64,000 nucleotides of DNA. It comes from an uncultured Johnsonella sp. GTDB taxonomy: Bacteria > Bacillota > Clostridia > Lachnospirales > Lachnospiraceae. How positions within the stretch are numbered: the stretch's first letter is position 1; every line of letters starts with the position of its first letter. A program made the position numbers and the translations under genes. Positions 53,683 to 62,799 of this stretch are shown in pieces. The notes under the pieces were generated by a model. That model searched no databases. It was not told the origin of the DNA and worked only from the letters and a program-made list of their open reading frames with translations. The stretch is taken from positions 23,153-87,152 of the forward strand of contig CAAFUL010000014.1 in the NCBI GenBank assembly GCA_900766185.1, read 5' to 3'.

Positions 53683-54795
53683 ATGATAAATACACCTTTT
53701 AGATATGATTTTGTAGGAAGTTTTTTAAGACCTCAGGTGCTAAAGGATGCCAGAGTTAACTATCAGGACGGAAAAATTTCCAAAGAAGAGTTTGATAAAG
53801 TGGTAAATGAAGAAATTACCAAGGTAGTTGCAAAACAAAAAGAACTTGGATTTCATGTAATTACGGACGGAGAATTCAGAAGAACATTTTGGCATCTTGA
53901 TTTTATGTGGGGATTTGAGGGAGTTGCACATGAAAATACAGGAAACGGTATAGCTTTTAATGACGAGCTTGCACTTTTGGATGATACTTACCTTATCGGA
54001 AGAATAAGTGCAAAGGAGCATCCCTTTGTAGAATATTACAAGTTTTTAAAGCAGTTTGAAGACGAAAATACCGTTGCCAAATATACAATTCCGGCTCCGG
54101 CACAAACATTTCAACAGATGATCATTCCCGGAAATTTAGAAATAACAAGAAAGTTTTATCCTACCAATGAGGAACTGATTGAGGATATAGGAAGGGCTTA
54201 TCAAAATATAATCAAGCAGTTTTATGAAGCCGGCTGTCATAATCTTCAGTTTGATGATTGCACATGGGGAGCGATTGTCGGAGATGCAGCGAAAATGAGA
54301 TACAAATCACTTGGAATAGCCTTAGATGAAGTAAAAAAACAACTACTTGCGGTTAATAACCTTGCATTAGAGAATAAACCTGAGGATATGATTATTACAT
54401 CACATATTTGCAGAGGAAATTATCATTCTACATATTTTAACAGTGGTGCTTATGATACAGTGGCTGATTATGTGTTTGCAAAAGAAAATGTAGATGCGCT
54501 TTTCCTTGAATATGATGATGAAAGATCGGGAGGATTTGCTCCGCTTGCAAAGGTCTCAGCCGACAAAAAAGTAGTGCTTGGGCTTATTACTACAAAGTCT
54601 CCGGTGCTTGAAGATAAGTCAAAAGTTATTGAAAGAATTTATGAAGCGGCAAAATATATACCGCTTGAGAGATTATGTTTAAGCCCACAGTGCGGGTTTG
54701 CTTCTTGTGAGATTGGAAATAAACTTACTGAAGAAGAGCAATGGAATAAACTTAAACTTGTAAAAGAAATAGCAGAAGAGGTTTGGGGAAAATAA
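53683..54795 (+). CDS. Cobalamin-independent methionine synthase-like protein (MetE C-terminal/YxjG type)
   Basis: 370 residues, equivalent to the C-terminal catalytic half of MetE. Zinc ligands in the family are His, Cys, Glu and Cys: seen as TSHICRGN (His, Cys), LFLEYDDERSG (Glu) and SPQCGFASCE (Cys). GFHVITDGEFRRTFWHLDF is the substrate side. YxjG/YxjH-like proteins may use other methyl donors; no S-box riboswitch is upstream. Preceded by a LysR gene. Confidence 0.88.
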   Translation: MINTPFRYDFVGSFLRPQVLKDARVNYQDGKISKEEFDKVVNEEITKVVAKQKELGFHVITDGEFRRTFWHLDFMWGFEGVAHENTGNGIAFNDELALLDDTYLIGRISAKEHPFVEYYKFLKQFEDENTVAKYTIPAPAQTFQQMIIPGNLEITRKFYPTNEELIEDIGRAYQNIIKQFYEAGCHNLQFDDCTWGAIVGDAAKMRYKSLGIALDEVKKQLLAVNNLALENKPEDMIITSHICRGNYHSTYFNSGAYDTVADYVFAKENVDALFLEYDDERSGGFAPLAKVSADKKVVLGLITTKSPVLEDKSKVIERIYEAAKYIPLERLCLSPQCGFASCEIGNKLTEEEQWNKLKLVKEIAEEVWGK

Positions 54796-54836
54796 ATTAA
54801 AAAATCATTGAAAATACCTATTGGGTCATTTTTTGT

Positions 54837-54872
54837 AAGGTATCGGCTGCATACAGTTCGGTACCTTTTTTA
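54837..54872 (+). terminator. Terminator after the MetE-like gene
   Basis: AAGGTATCG pairs with CGGTACCTT across a 13-base loop with one mismatch, followed by a run of T. Confidence 0.7.
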
Positions 54873-54877
54873 ATAAA

Positions 54878-54955
54878 GTAAATATTAAATTTAATAAAAT
54901 ATTTACTTTGTTTACTTAGTGTTTTATACTTAGTATACAAATTAAACTAAGCAGT
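54878..54955 (+). promoter_or_regulatory. Operator-like palindromes before the toxin-antitoxin pair
   Basis: AGTAAATATT (54878) and AATATTTACT (54898) are an inverted pair; TATACTTAGTATA (54926) is a short palindrome; ACTTAGT occurs twice and ACTAAG once nearby. Such clusters commonly bind the antitoxin for autoregulation. Boundaries are approximate. Confidence 0.4.
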
Positions 54956-54972
54956 AAAAAGGATGAAGATTT

Positions 54973-55230
54973 ATGGATAAAAAAAACACAGTAACCTGTT
55001 CATTTATATTAGACAAAGATATATATAATAATTATAAGAGTATTGTTGTCAAAAATAATAGTAATGTCAAAGGAGATCTGGTAAGACATATGCTTGATGT
55101 CATAAAATACCAGACAACAAATAAAGATACTATTGAAGCCTTAAAAGAAGTTGAAGCCTTAAAAGCGAATCCCGATAAAAAAACTTATAATTCATTTAGT
55201 GAAATTCTAGCGGAGTTGGAGGATGAATAA
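54973..55230 (+). CDS. RelB/DinJ-like antitoxin
   Basis: 85 residues. N-terminal ribbon-helix-helix-like segment (TVTCSFILDKDIYNNYKSIV) and a C-terminal acidic helix (KKTYNSFSEILAELEDE) typical of the toxin-neutralising tail. Overlaps the toxin start by eight bases. It likely represses its own operon through the palindromes upstream. Confidence 0.75.
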   Translation: MDKKNTVTCSFILDKDIYNNYKSIVVKNNSNVKGDLVRHMLDVIKYQTTNKDTIEALKEVEALKANPDKKTYNSFSEILAELEDE

Positions 55231-55501
55231 GTATAAGATTGCTATAACAAAAAAGTTTAAAAAAGACTTGAAAACAGCTAAGATTCGAGGATATAATCTT
55301 AATCTTATACAGCAGGTGGTAGATACAATTGCTTCAGGAAAAAAACTTGATGAAAAATATAAAGATCATGCACTTAATGGAATATATAAAGGTTGTAGAG
55401 AGTGTCATATAACCCCTGATTGGCTGCTTATTTATGAGCTTACCAAAGAGGAGTTAATACTTTATTTGACAAGAACCGGAACACACAGCGACCTTTTTTA
55501 G
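55223..55501 (+). CDS. YafQ/RelE-family mRNA interferase toxin
   Basis: 92 residues. KFKKDLKTAKIRGYNLNLIQ, then ALNGIYKGCRECHITPDWLL and LILYLTRTGTHSDLF match YafQ-type toxins that cut mRNA on the ribosome; the conserved basic and His residues (KGCRECHI, HSDLF) are present. The ATG lies within the antitoxin's last codons, typical of coupled translation. Confidence 0.8.
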   Translation: MNKYKIAITKKFKKDLKTAKIRGYNLNLIQQVVDTIASGKKLDEKYKDHALNGIYKGCRECHITPDWLLIYELTKEELILYLTRTGTHSDLF

Positions 55502-55571
55502 TCAGTAACTTGCCGCCCTTATAAATATGTAGTATACTTTTGTCAGAAAAAATGCTTTTATGGAGGTTATT

Positions 55572-56852
55572 ATGATAGACATACGATTATTTAGAGAAAG
55601 TCCCGATTTGGTAAGGGAGAACATCAAAAAGAAATTTCAAGATCATAAGCTTGTACTTGTAGATGAGATAATAGATCTTGATGTAAAGTCAAGACAGGCA
55701 CAAGCTAAGGCAGATGATTTAAGAGCCGAGAAAAATAAAATATCCAAGTCCATAGGAGCATTTATGGCACAAAAGGATGTAGCGGCAGCAGATAAGGCAA
55801 AACTTGCAGTTGCCGATATCAATAAGCAGCTTGAAGAGCTTGAGCCGCTGGAGGCACAGCTTAGCAAGGAGCTTACCGAAAAACTTATGCTTATCCCCAA
55901 TATTATTGATAAAGATGTGCCTATAGGAAAAGATGACAGTGAGAATGTTGAAATAGAAAAGTACGGAGAGCCTGTAGTACCTGATTTTGAAATACCTTAT
56001 CACACCGAAATCATGGAAAAACTTTCGGGAATAGATATGGAAAGTGCCGGAAAGGTAGCCGGAAACGGTTTCTACTACCTTATGGGAGATATCGCAAGAC
56101 TGCACAGTGCGGTACTTTCATATGCAAGAGACTTTATGATAGACAGAGGCTTTACTTACTGTATACCGCCTTACATGATTCGTTCAGAAGTGGTAACCGG
56201 AGTTATGAGCTTTGCAGAAATGGATGCCATGATGTATAAGATAGAGGGAGAGGACTTATATCTTATAGGTACAAGTGAACATTCAATGATAGGTAAGTTT
56301 ATAGATACCATCAATGAAGAAGCAAAGCTTCCGTATACACTTACCTCATACTCACCCTGCTTTAGAAAAGAAAAGGGAGCACACGGTATAGAAGAAAGAG
56401 GAGTGTACCGTATACACCAGTTTGAAAAGCAGGAAATGATAGTAGTATGTAAGCCGGAAGAGTCTCCTATGTGGTATGATAAATTATGGCAAAATACCGT
56501 AGATTTCTTTAGAAGTCTTGATATACCTGTGCGTACACTTGCCTGCTGTTCAGGAGATCTGGCAGATCTTAAGGTAAAGTCTTGTGATGTAGAGGCATGG
56601 TCTCCGAGACAGAAGAAGTATTTTGAAGTGGGAAGCTGTTCAAACCTCGGTGAAGCACAGGCGAGAAGACTGAAGATAAGAGTAAAATCAGCAGACGGAG
56701 AAAGATACTTCGCTCACACACTTAACAATACGGTAGTAGCACCTCCTCGTATGCTTATTGCCTTCCTTGAAAATAATCTTAATGCAGACGGCTCTGTAAA
56801 TATACCTGAAGTTTTAAGACCTTATATGGGCGGTAAAGCAGTTATTAAGTAG
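55572..56852 (+). CDS. serS: Seryl-tRNA synthetase
   Basis: Charges tRNA-Ser. 426 residues from the ATG at 55572, where TGGAGG supports the start; an in-frame ATG at 55560 is too close. N-terminal coiled-coil arm (~30-100, RAEKNKISKSIGAFMAQKD), motif 2 FRKEKGAHGIEERGVYRIHQ and motif 3 around NNTVVAPPRMLIAFLE are intact. icd follows nine bases later. No T-box leader was seen. Confidence 0.95.
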   Translation: MIDIRLFRESPDLVRENIKKKFQDHKLVLVDEIIDLDVKSRQAQAKADDLRAEKNKISKSIGAFMAQKDVAAADKAKLAVADINKQLEELEPLEAQLSKELTEKLMLIPNIIDKDVPIGKDDSENVEIEKYGEPVVPDFEIPYHTEIMEKLSGIDMESAGKVAGNGFYYLMGDIARLHSAVLSYARDFMIDRGFTYCIPPYMIRSEVVTGVMSFAEMDAMMYKIEGEDLYLIGTSEHSMIGKFIDTINEEAKLPYTLTSYSPCFRKEKGAHGIEERGVYRIHQFEKQEMIVVCKPEESPMWYDKLWQNTVDFFRSLDIPVRTLACCSGDLADLKVKSCDVEAWSPRQKKYFEVGSCSNLGEAQARRLKIRVKSADGERYFAHTLNNTVVAPPRMLIAFLENNLNADGSVNIPEVLRPYMGGKAVIK

Positions 56853-56860
56853 GAGAAGCT

Positions 56861-58072
56861 ATGTTAAATAAAATCAAAATGAACACTCCGCTTGTTGAAA
56901 TGGACGGAGATGAGATGACAAGAGTGCTGTGGCAGCTTATTAAAGAAGAACTGATACTTCCCTTTGTAGAACTTAAGTCCGAGTATTACGACCTCGGACT
57001 TAAAGCTAGAGATCAAACGGATGATAAGGTAACTTTGGATGCGGCAGCAGCCAATAAAGAACTTAAGGTAGCGGTCAAATGTGCGACTATCACCCCAAAT
57101 GCCGAAAGACTTAAGGAATATGAACTGAAAAAACTTTATCCAAGTCCGAATGCCACTATAAGAGCTATATTGGACGGAACTGTATTTCGTGCCCCTATTA
57201 TAGTTGATTGTATTAAACCCTATATAAGAACATGGAAAAGTCCCATAACGGTGGCAAGACACGCTTACGGTGATATCTACAAGGCGGCAGAACTTGAAGT
57301 AAAAGAAAATGCAAAAGCTTATATACTTATTAAAAATGCTGACGGCAGCAGTGAAGAAAAACTTATACATGAGTTTAACTCAAAGGGTATAGTACAGGCT
57401 ATGCATAATCTGGACGCTTCCATATATTCTTATGCTAAAAGTTGTTTTAAGTATGCCTGTGATACAAGGCAGGATCTTTGGTTTTCTACAAAGGATACCA
57501 TATCAAAGGTATATGACGGAAGATTCAAGGAAATATTCAATGAGATATATGAGAAAGAGTATAAGAAAAAATTTGCCTCACTGGGCATAGAGTATTTTTA
57601 TACCCTAATAGATGATGCTGTAGCAAGGGTGGTAAAGTCCGAAGGCGGCTTTATCTGGGCTTGCAAGAACTATGACGGAGATGTCATGAGCGATATGGTA
57701 TCTTCAGCATTCGGTTCACTGGCAATGATGACCTCCGTACTGGTATCTCCAAGCGGAGCGTATGAATACGAGGCAGCACATGGAACCGTACAAAGGCATT
57801 ATTATAAACACTTAAAAGGCGAAAAGACCTCAAGTAACTCAGTGGCTACCATCTTTGCATGGACAGGAGCACTAAAAAAAAGAGGAGAGCTTGACAGCCT
57901 GCCTGAACTGATAGACTTTGCTACAAAGCTTGAAAGGGCGGTAAAGGATACTATAGAAAGCGGCAAGATGACCGGTGATCTGGCAGGTATATGCACACTT
58001 GATGAGGTGGAGGTACTTGACAGTAAGGGATTTATAGAGGCTGTAAGGGATAGACTTAAAGCTAAAATGTAG
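56861..58072 (+). CDS. icd: NADP-dependent isocitrate dehydrogenase (eukaryote-like subfamily)
   Basis: Oxidises isocitrate to 2-oxoglutarate. 403 residues. The N-terminus TPLVEMDGDEMTRVLWQLIK and the isocitrate-binding segment SPNATIRAILDGTVFRAPI plus GGFIWACKNYDGDVMSDMV match the homodimeric subfamily II seen in eukaryotes and some clostridia. Start has AGGAGAAGC upstream. Nearest TCA partner is not in the window, so it probably supplies 2-oxoglutarate for glutamate. Confidence 0.93.
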   Translation: MLNKIKMNTPLVEMDGDEMTRVLWQLIKEELILPFVELKSEYYDLGLKARDQTDDKVTLDAAAANKELKVAVKCATITPNAERLKEYELKKLYPSPNATIRAILDGTVFRAPIIVDCIKPYIRTWKSPITVARHAYGDIYKAAELEVKENAKAYILIKNADGSSEEKLIHEFNSKGIVQAMHNLDASIYSYAKSCFKYACDTRQDLWFSTKDTISKVYDGRFKEIFNEIYEKEYKKKFASLGIEYFYTLIDDAVARVVKSEGGFIWACKNYDGDVMSDMVSSAFGSLAMMTSVLVSPSGAYEYEAAHGTVQRHYYKHLKGEKTSSNSVATIFAWTGALKKRGELDSLPELIDFATKLERAVKDTIESGKMTGDLAGICTLDEVEVLDSKGFIEAVRDRLKAKM

Positions 58073-58099
58073 GATGTATAAAAATAAGATTTTGCTTGC

Positions 58100-58190
58100 T
58101 TAAACTAATTACTATTTTATATATGTTGTAAGATGGTAAAAAGCCTAAGGTATTAGGTTAAATATAAAAAGGTCAGTAATTAGCAGCAAT
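58100..58190. repeat. Dispersed repeat 2, copy after icd
   Basis: TTAAACTAATTACT (58100) and AGTAATTAGCAGC (58175) form the ends of an imperfect palindrome; the left half matches 39501-39550. Located between icd and the shared terminator. Confidence 0.45.
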
Positions 58191-58201
58191 TTTTATGATA
58201 G

Positions 58202-58245
58202 AAAAACCACCCACCAAACTTTTCCGGTTAACAGGGTGGTTTTTT
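58202..58245. terminator. Bidirectional terminator between icd and rqcH
   Basis: AAAAACCACCC (58202) and GGGTGGTTTTTT (58234) form a perfect stem with a 21-base loop and A/T tracts on both sides, suited to end both converging transcripts. Confidence 0.85.
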
Positions 58246-58347
58246 AATCATCTTTTTAATTGGTTAAGCCATCTTGTGGGTGGTTGTTCTTTGGTGTTAT
58301 TGTAGTTTGATTTTTAAGTTTAAACAAGAGATAAACAGAAAAACCAT

Positions 58348-60099
58348 CTATTCTACCAACTTAAGCCCATTATCCGGTTTTACACTCATAGACCAATTAG
58401 AATGGTATATTACAAAGCCGGGTATTGAAGAGGGAACTTTTTTAAGCTGTTTTCTTTGTATATAGTCCACTTCGACCTTATCTGAGCTGCCTGCCTTTGA
58501 ATAATATGCCGCCAGTGCAGCCGCTTCTTCATAAGCCTTATCGGTAGGCTCCTTATTATCAGTTTTAAGTATCACATGAGAGCCGGGTATGCCCTTTGCA
58601 TGAAACCACCAGTCATTATTATTGGCAAATGAAAAGCTTAGTTCTTCATTTTGATAGTTATTCTTTCCTACATAGATATGAAAACCATCAGATGATATAT
58701 AATGCAGCGGTTTGGAGAGCAGTTTTTTGCCGGATCCAGCTTTATTTGTAGCAGTTTTTTTAATAAATCCGTATTCAATAAGCTCATTTTTTATCTGAGT
58801 CAGATCATTTTCCTCTATGGCATAATCAAGTGAATTAAGTATAGAAGACAGATGCTCTATAGTCATTTCGGTATTCTTGATCTCTTCACTTACCGCATCA
58901 AAAGTCCTTTTAAGCTTGGCGTATTTTTCATAATACTTGCTAGCATTGTCTTTTGCAGAAAGTGTAGGATCAAGTTTGATTTTTATTTCCTTATTATCAT
59001 CATAATAATTGGCACATACTAAAGCCTCTTCACCTCCGCTCAGTTCATAACCGTAGGTATTGATCAAATCTCCGTAAACCTTGAACTTATCCTTTTTCTC
59101 AGTGTCCTTTAGCTGCTGTGCCTGCAAGGCATACTTTTTTTCATTTCTGTCAAGGAGATTTGAAACCAGTTTTCTAAGCTCTGCGGTTCTTTGCTTGATT
59201 CTGATGTGCCTGTCTCTGCTTGAGTAATACTCGTATATAAGTTCGCTTATGGAGTCAAACTTTTGTATAGTGTAGTTATCATTTTTATACATTTCAAGCT
59301 CTAATGATGCGAACTCTACAGCTACGCCGTCTTTGTATAAAATATTCGGATAATACACATTATTTCTTATATCCGACATTATATTTTTTATAATATGCTG
59401 CAAATGTGTAAGTTCCACAGTACTTAGGCTCTTACAGTCACTTTCCGTACTCAGTGAAGCTCTAAAGCAGATTTCCTCTGAAACAATAGGACTTATACCG
59501 GTAAAATACATATAAAGTGCCTTATGTAACGGATAAACGGAATTTTTTAGAACCTCATTAAACTCTTCATCATCAATATCAAGCAGTTCCTTTTTTTTAA
59601 GCTCCTCTGGTAAAAAATAAGTCCTTCCGGGAAGTATTTCTCTGATAGAGCTGGTATTTAATCCTATTTTTTTAATGCTGTCGATAATTACATCATTTTC
59701 ATCTGTAAATATAATATTTGAGTGTTTTCCCATAATTTCTACATACAGCTTTTTGGAAGCAGGATCTCCCAGTTCATCCAAATGCTCCAAATGTATGCAA
59801 ATAATACGCTCCAAACCTAAGCCGGATATCTTACTTATCCTTGCATTTCCTACATACTTTCTAAGCAACATACAAAAGTTAGGTGCAGTCATGGGATTGG
59901 TCTTGCTTTCCTCAGTAAGATACATCAGCGGAAGAGAAGCATTTGCCGATATAAGGAGCTTGTAAATATTTCTGTTATTTTTGATATTTATCACAAGTTC
60001 GTCTTTATCGGGCATACTGATTTTTTGTATTCTTCCCTCGCTAAGTTTACTGTCAAGCTCATGTCTTAAATTAGCTATAACTATGCCGTCTAATGCCAT
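58348..60099 (-). CDS. rqcH: Ribosome quality control protein RqcH (NFACT/FbpA family)
   Basis: Bacterial Rqc2 homologue that adds C-terminal alanine tails to nascent chains on stalled 50S subunits. 583 residues. NFACT-N domain (MALDGIVIANLRHELDSKLS, FCMLLRKYVGNARISKI), HhH and coiled-coil middle (~190-420), then the C-terminal NFACT-R domain (GFHIYVGKNNYQNEELSFSF, WWFHAKGIPGSHVILKT). At the position where relatives carry an Asp-Arg pair for tRNA contact the sequence reads LERI; alignment is needed to judge it. AGAGG lies before the ATG. Confidence 0.9.
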   Translation of the reverse strand: MALDGIVIANLRHELDSKLSEGRIQKISMPDKDELVINIKNNRNIYKLLISANASLPLMYLTEESKTNPMTAPNFCMLLRKYVGNARISKISGLGLERIICIHLEHLDELGDPASKKLYVEIMGKHSNIIFTDENDVIIDSIKKIGLNTSSIREILPGRTYFLPEELKKKELLDIDDEEFNEVLKNSVYPLHKALYMYFTGISPIVSEEICFRASLSTESDCKSLSTVELTHLQHIIKNIMSDIRNNVYYPNILYKDGVAVEFASLELEMYKNDNYTIQKFDSISELIYEYYSSRDRHIRIKQRTAELRKLVSNLLDRNEKKYALQAQQLKDTEKKDKFKVYGDLINTYGYELSGGEEALVCANYYDDNKEIKIKLDPTLSAKDNASKYYEKYAKLKRTFDAVSEEIKNTEMTIEHLSSILNSLDYAIEENDLTQIKNELIEYGFIKKTATNKAGSGKKLLSKPLHYISSDGFHIYVGKNNYQNEELSFSFANNNDWWFHAKGIPGSHVILKTDNKEPTDKAYEEAAALAAYYSKAGSSDKVEVDYIQRKQLKKVPSSIPGFVIYHSNWSMSVKPDNGLKLVE

Positions 60100-60771
60100 A
60101 ATAACCTCTTTTATCTAAGTCTGTAAGGTCATGTACTCATTACAAAATATATACATTGATAGTAAACACCGACAAGTCAATACAGCAGGAGTCGTATTGT
60201 CATTTGTAATAGTACATATAATACCTTGTAAGTTTTATAATTTCATGCTATTTTAACACATTAAAGTGCAACTTTCATCAGGAAAATATTTAGCTATATA
60301 GAAAATAAATAAGGGGGAATACTAAGGCTATATAACAGAAATTATAACAATTATTTCTAAAAGAATGCCCTAAATAATATACTAAAGAAATTGCCTTATA
60401 AAAATAGAAAGATTAATTCAGATACAAGTAATTGTAATATACTTCTGTTGAATAGTCCAAGCTACAGAATAAAATAGAAAGTCATTGTATCTTAATGTAT
60501 TAAATCAAGAAACAAATAAAATGAAAGGGCTTATGTTTGTTGTGGTATAACATTATACAAGATTAATATAAAACATTAACTGTACTAAAATAATTGTCAA
60601 CCTATGATAGACCTTAAATATAGGGAGATAGACAAAGCTACTGTAATAGAGGTCTAAAAAGAGATAATAAGAATAACTCGCAAAAAATATTGCGGTAGGA
60701 TGGATTGAAAAACGAAGGTCGACAAAAAGCAGCTTTCAAAGTCTGTAAATATGTGGTATTATAGTGGGAGG
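60100..60771. other. Non-coding region upstream of the CRISPR array, including the probable leader
   Basis: 672 AT-rich bases between the rqcH start and the first repeat; no gene of convincing length. The ~130 bases before the array are the likely leader: no degenerate repeats, and TTTCAA (60734) with TATTAT (60757) at 17 bases could be an array promoter. The left part holds the rqcH promoter on the minus strand. Confidence 0.5.
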
Positions 60772-61920
60772 GTTGGAATATAACCAGATTGGAATGTAAA
60801 GAATAATATAGCTATTGTTATGCATAAGACAGTGTATGGTTGGAATATAACCAGATTGGAATGTAAAGTAAAACTGAGTAAGCCCACGCACTCTATCATC
60901 CGGTTGGAATATAACCAGATTGGAATGTAAAGGTCAAATAGAAGCATTGGTTGCAGGTGGTAAATTTCGTTGGAATATAACCAGATTGGAATGTAAAGAG
61001 AAACATCAAAAAGAAAGGTGGTAAAGTATACCTTATCTGTTGGAATATAACCAGATTGGAATGTAAAGCATACAAATAAGGTTTATAAAAGTTAATTGTG
61101 TAATGTTGGAATATAACCAGATTGGAATGTAAAGGAAGGACTTGTAGGTTATTGCTATTACAGTAACAGTGTTGGAATATAACCAGATTGGAATGTAAAG
61201 ACATACATGATTGCCTCCTTGCTGTAAGTTAAGTCCGTTGGAATATAACCAGATTGGAATGTAAAGAAAAATATATTCTTGACGCAATGATTGAAACAGG
61301 GGTTGGAATATAACCAGATTGGAATGTAAAGAAAAAGTGTTCAGAAAAAAGATATATTTTGATTTGGTTGGAATATAACCAGATTGGAATGTAAAGCTAA
61401 TGAAGAACCTGCTTTGACTCTTGTATCTCCGAGTTGGAATATAACCAGATTGGAATGTAAAGTCTTAAAAAGACACATCATAACCGCAACATCCACCGTT
61501 GGAATATAACCAGATTGGAATGTAAAGTTTCTAAGCTTGGTGAAGGCTTTCAGGAAGTAGGCGGGTTGGAATATAACCAGATTGGAATGTAAAGTTCTTT
61601 GGTTGATTTAGTCCGCCTGTTTGGTTCAGTTGGAATATAACCAGATTGGAATGTAAAGCTGAAATACTTACAGTGATATTGTCTTGGAACAAGTTGGAAT
61701 ATAACCAGATTGGAATGTAAAGGTAGCTGGTCGTGGAGTAGTGTCTAAAATACCTAAGTTGGAATATAACCAGATTGGAATGTAAAGGCACTTAGTATTA
61801 AGCAATGGTTTGATAGTGGAGCGTGTTGGAATATAACCAGATTGGAATGCAAATTCAAAAGGAAGAGGCATTATAATTTCAATAAGACCTATTGGAATAT
61901 AACCAGATTGGAATGTAAAG
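60772..61920 (+). CRISPR. CRISPR array, 18 repeats of 30 bases, 17 spacers
   Basis: The repeat begins GTTGGAATATAACC and ends AGATTGGAATGTAAAG. Repeats start at 60772, 60839, 60903, 60969, 61039, 61105, 61171, 61237, 61302, 61367, 61433, 61498, 61565, 61629, 61693, 61758, 61825 and 61891. Spacers are 34-40 bases, mostly 35-36. The first sixteen repeats are identical; number 17 has C for T near the end and a T last base, and number 18 starts A instead of G, so decay is at the 3' side and the leader lies upstream. The ATGTAAA 3' end resembles type I-B clostridial repeats (inference). The unit carries two TTGGAAT copies. No cas genes are in the window. Confidence 0.97.
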
Positions 61921-62132
61921 ATGGATATTTAGTAACTTATCTTGGATTCTCAGAAGAAACATTATATAAAGGTGGAGGTTTTGTCAATGTGAAAAATTTA
62001 GGATTAAAATATTTGCCGGTTTGGAACAAACTTCCCAATTATGGTGAAGCACCTGAAGATATAATAGCCACTAAAAAAGGTATTGACCTATATCACTCTA
62101 TGAATCCCAATAATTGTAGTAGTGTTAATTGA
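61842..62132 (+). CDS. Gene fragment reading out of the end of the CRISPR array
   Basis: A 96-codon frame whose first third lies in the last spacer and repeats, so its N-terminus is not a real protein start. From 61921 it reads GYLVTYLGFSEETLYKGGGF, later LGLKYLPVWNKLPNYGEAPE and ends CSSVN. No family recognised. It looks like the C-terminal remnant of a larger gene cut by the array or by rearrangement; it precedes a small membrane protein by 17 bases, a layout seen for toxin-immunity fragments, but nothing in the sequence proves this. Confidence 0.35.
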   Translation: MECKFKRKRHYNFNKTYWNITRLECKDGYLVTYLGFSEETLYKGGGFVNVKNLGLKYLPVWNKLPNYGEAPEDIIATKKGIDLYHSMNPNNCSSVN

Positions 62133-62149
62133 TATGAGAGGGAATACTT

Positions 62150-62689
62150 ATGAAATTTAAGCTAAAAAACATATTAAAAGTAATTTTTATTATTCTTATA
62201 TTTATTATAATAGTTAAAGTCTATAATAGTATTAAACTAGATATTATGGTATTAAAAGATAAGAAAACACTTATTACTTCAATAAAAAAAGATGAAGATA
62301 TATTAAATGAATTAATACTGTATTTGAAAGGGTTAGATGTAAGTATAATTGGAAAGAAGAATGAAAAAGGAGTTGATTCTATATACTATGGTTATAAGAC
62401 CTATAAAAATGATAAATTAAATTATATATTTGAAAAATACAAATTGATGACTATAGGGAGCACCTCTGAACTTATATCATTTGATATTTCTAAGGATAGA
62501 AAAGGCATTACTTATTGGGGATTTTATTATTCAAAGGATAAAAAGCCACATGGAAATTATGGTGATGTACTGGATGATACATTTAAGGATGGAAACGGTT
62601 ATCGTGAATTTATAAATTATAATTACTATACTGAACATATAGTTGGAAATTGGTACTATTATGAAATATATTGGTATCATGGTTTATAA
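62150..62689 (+). CDS. Membrane-anchored hypothetical protein downstream of the CRISPR array
   Basis: 179 residues, unrecognised. One N-terminal transmembrane helix (NILKVIFIILIFIIIVKVYN), then an extracytoplasmic domain rich in Lys, Asp and Tyr (GVDSIYYGYKTYKNDKLNYI, ending YYYEIYWYHGL). GAGGGAA precedes the ATG. It may be an immunity-type protein given the preceding fragment, but that is speculation. A terminator follows. Confidence 0.55.
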   Translation: MKFKLKNILKVIFIILIFIIIVKVYNSIKLDIMVLKDKKTLITSIKKDEDILNELILYLKGLDVSIIGKKNEKGVDSIYYGYKTYKNDKLNYIFEKYKLMTIGSTSELISFDISKDRKGITYWGFYYSKDKKPHGNYGDVLDDTFKDGNGYREFINYNYYTEHIVGNWYYYEIYWYHGL

Positions 62690-62712
62690 AAATAAAATAC
62701 AAAAAGTTTTGG

Positions 62713-62753
62713 AAAAACACTTGGAAAGTAGAGATGCTTTTTAAGTGTTTTTT
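62713..62753 (+). terminator. Terminator after the hypothetical membrane protein
   Basis: AAAAACACTT (62713) and AAGTGTTTTTT (62743) form a perfect ten-base stem with a T tract. Confidence 0.75.
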
Positions 62754-62799
62754 ATTTCTTAAGATTTCTTGAAGATTCGAGTTTTTTATATACTTAAAT

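Noticed and set aside
58274..58465. 63-codon plus-strand frame at the rqcH 3' end
   Set aside because: Overlaps the coding end of rqcH antisense and lacks an RBS.
60759..61871. Minus-strand frames across the CRISPR array
   Set aside because: Repetitive peptides (LHSNLVIFQ, LYIPIWLYSN) come from the repeats, not from a gene.
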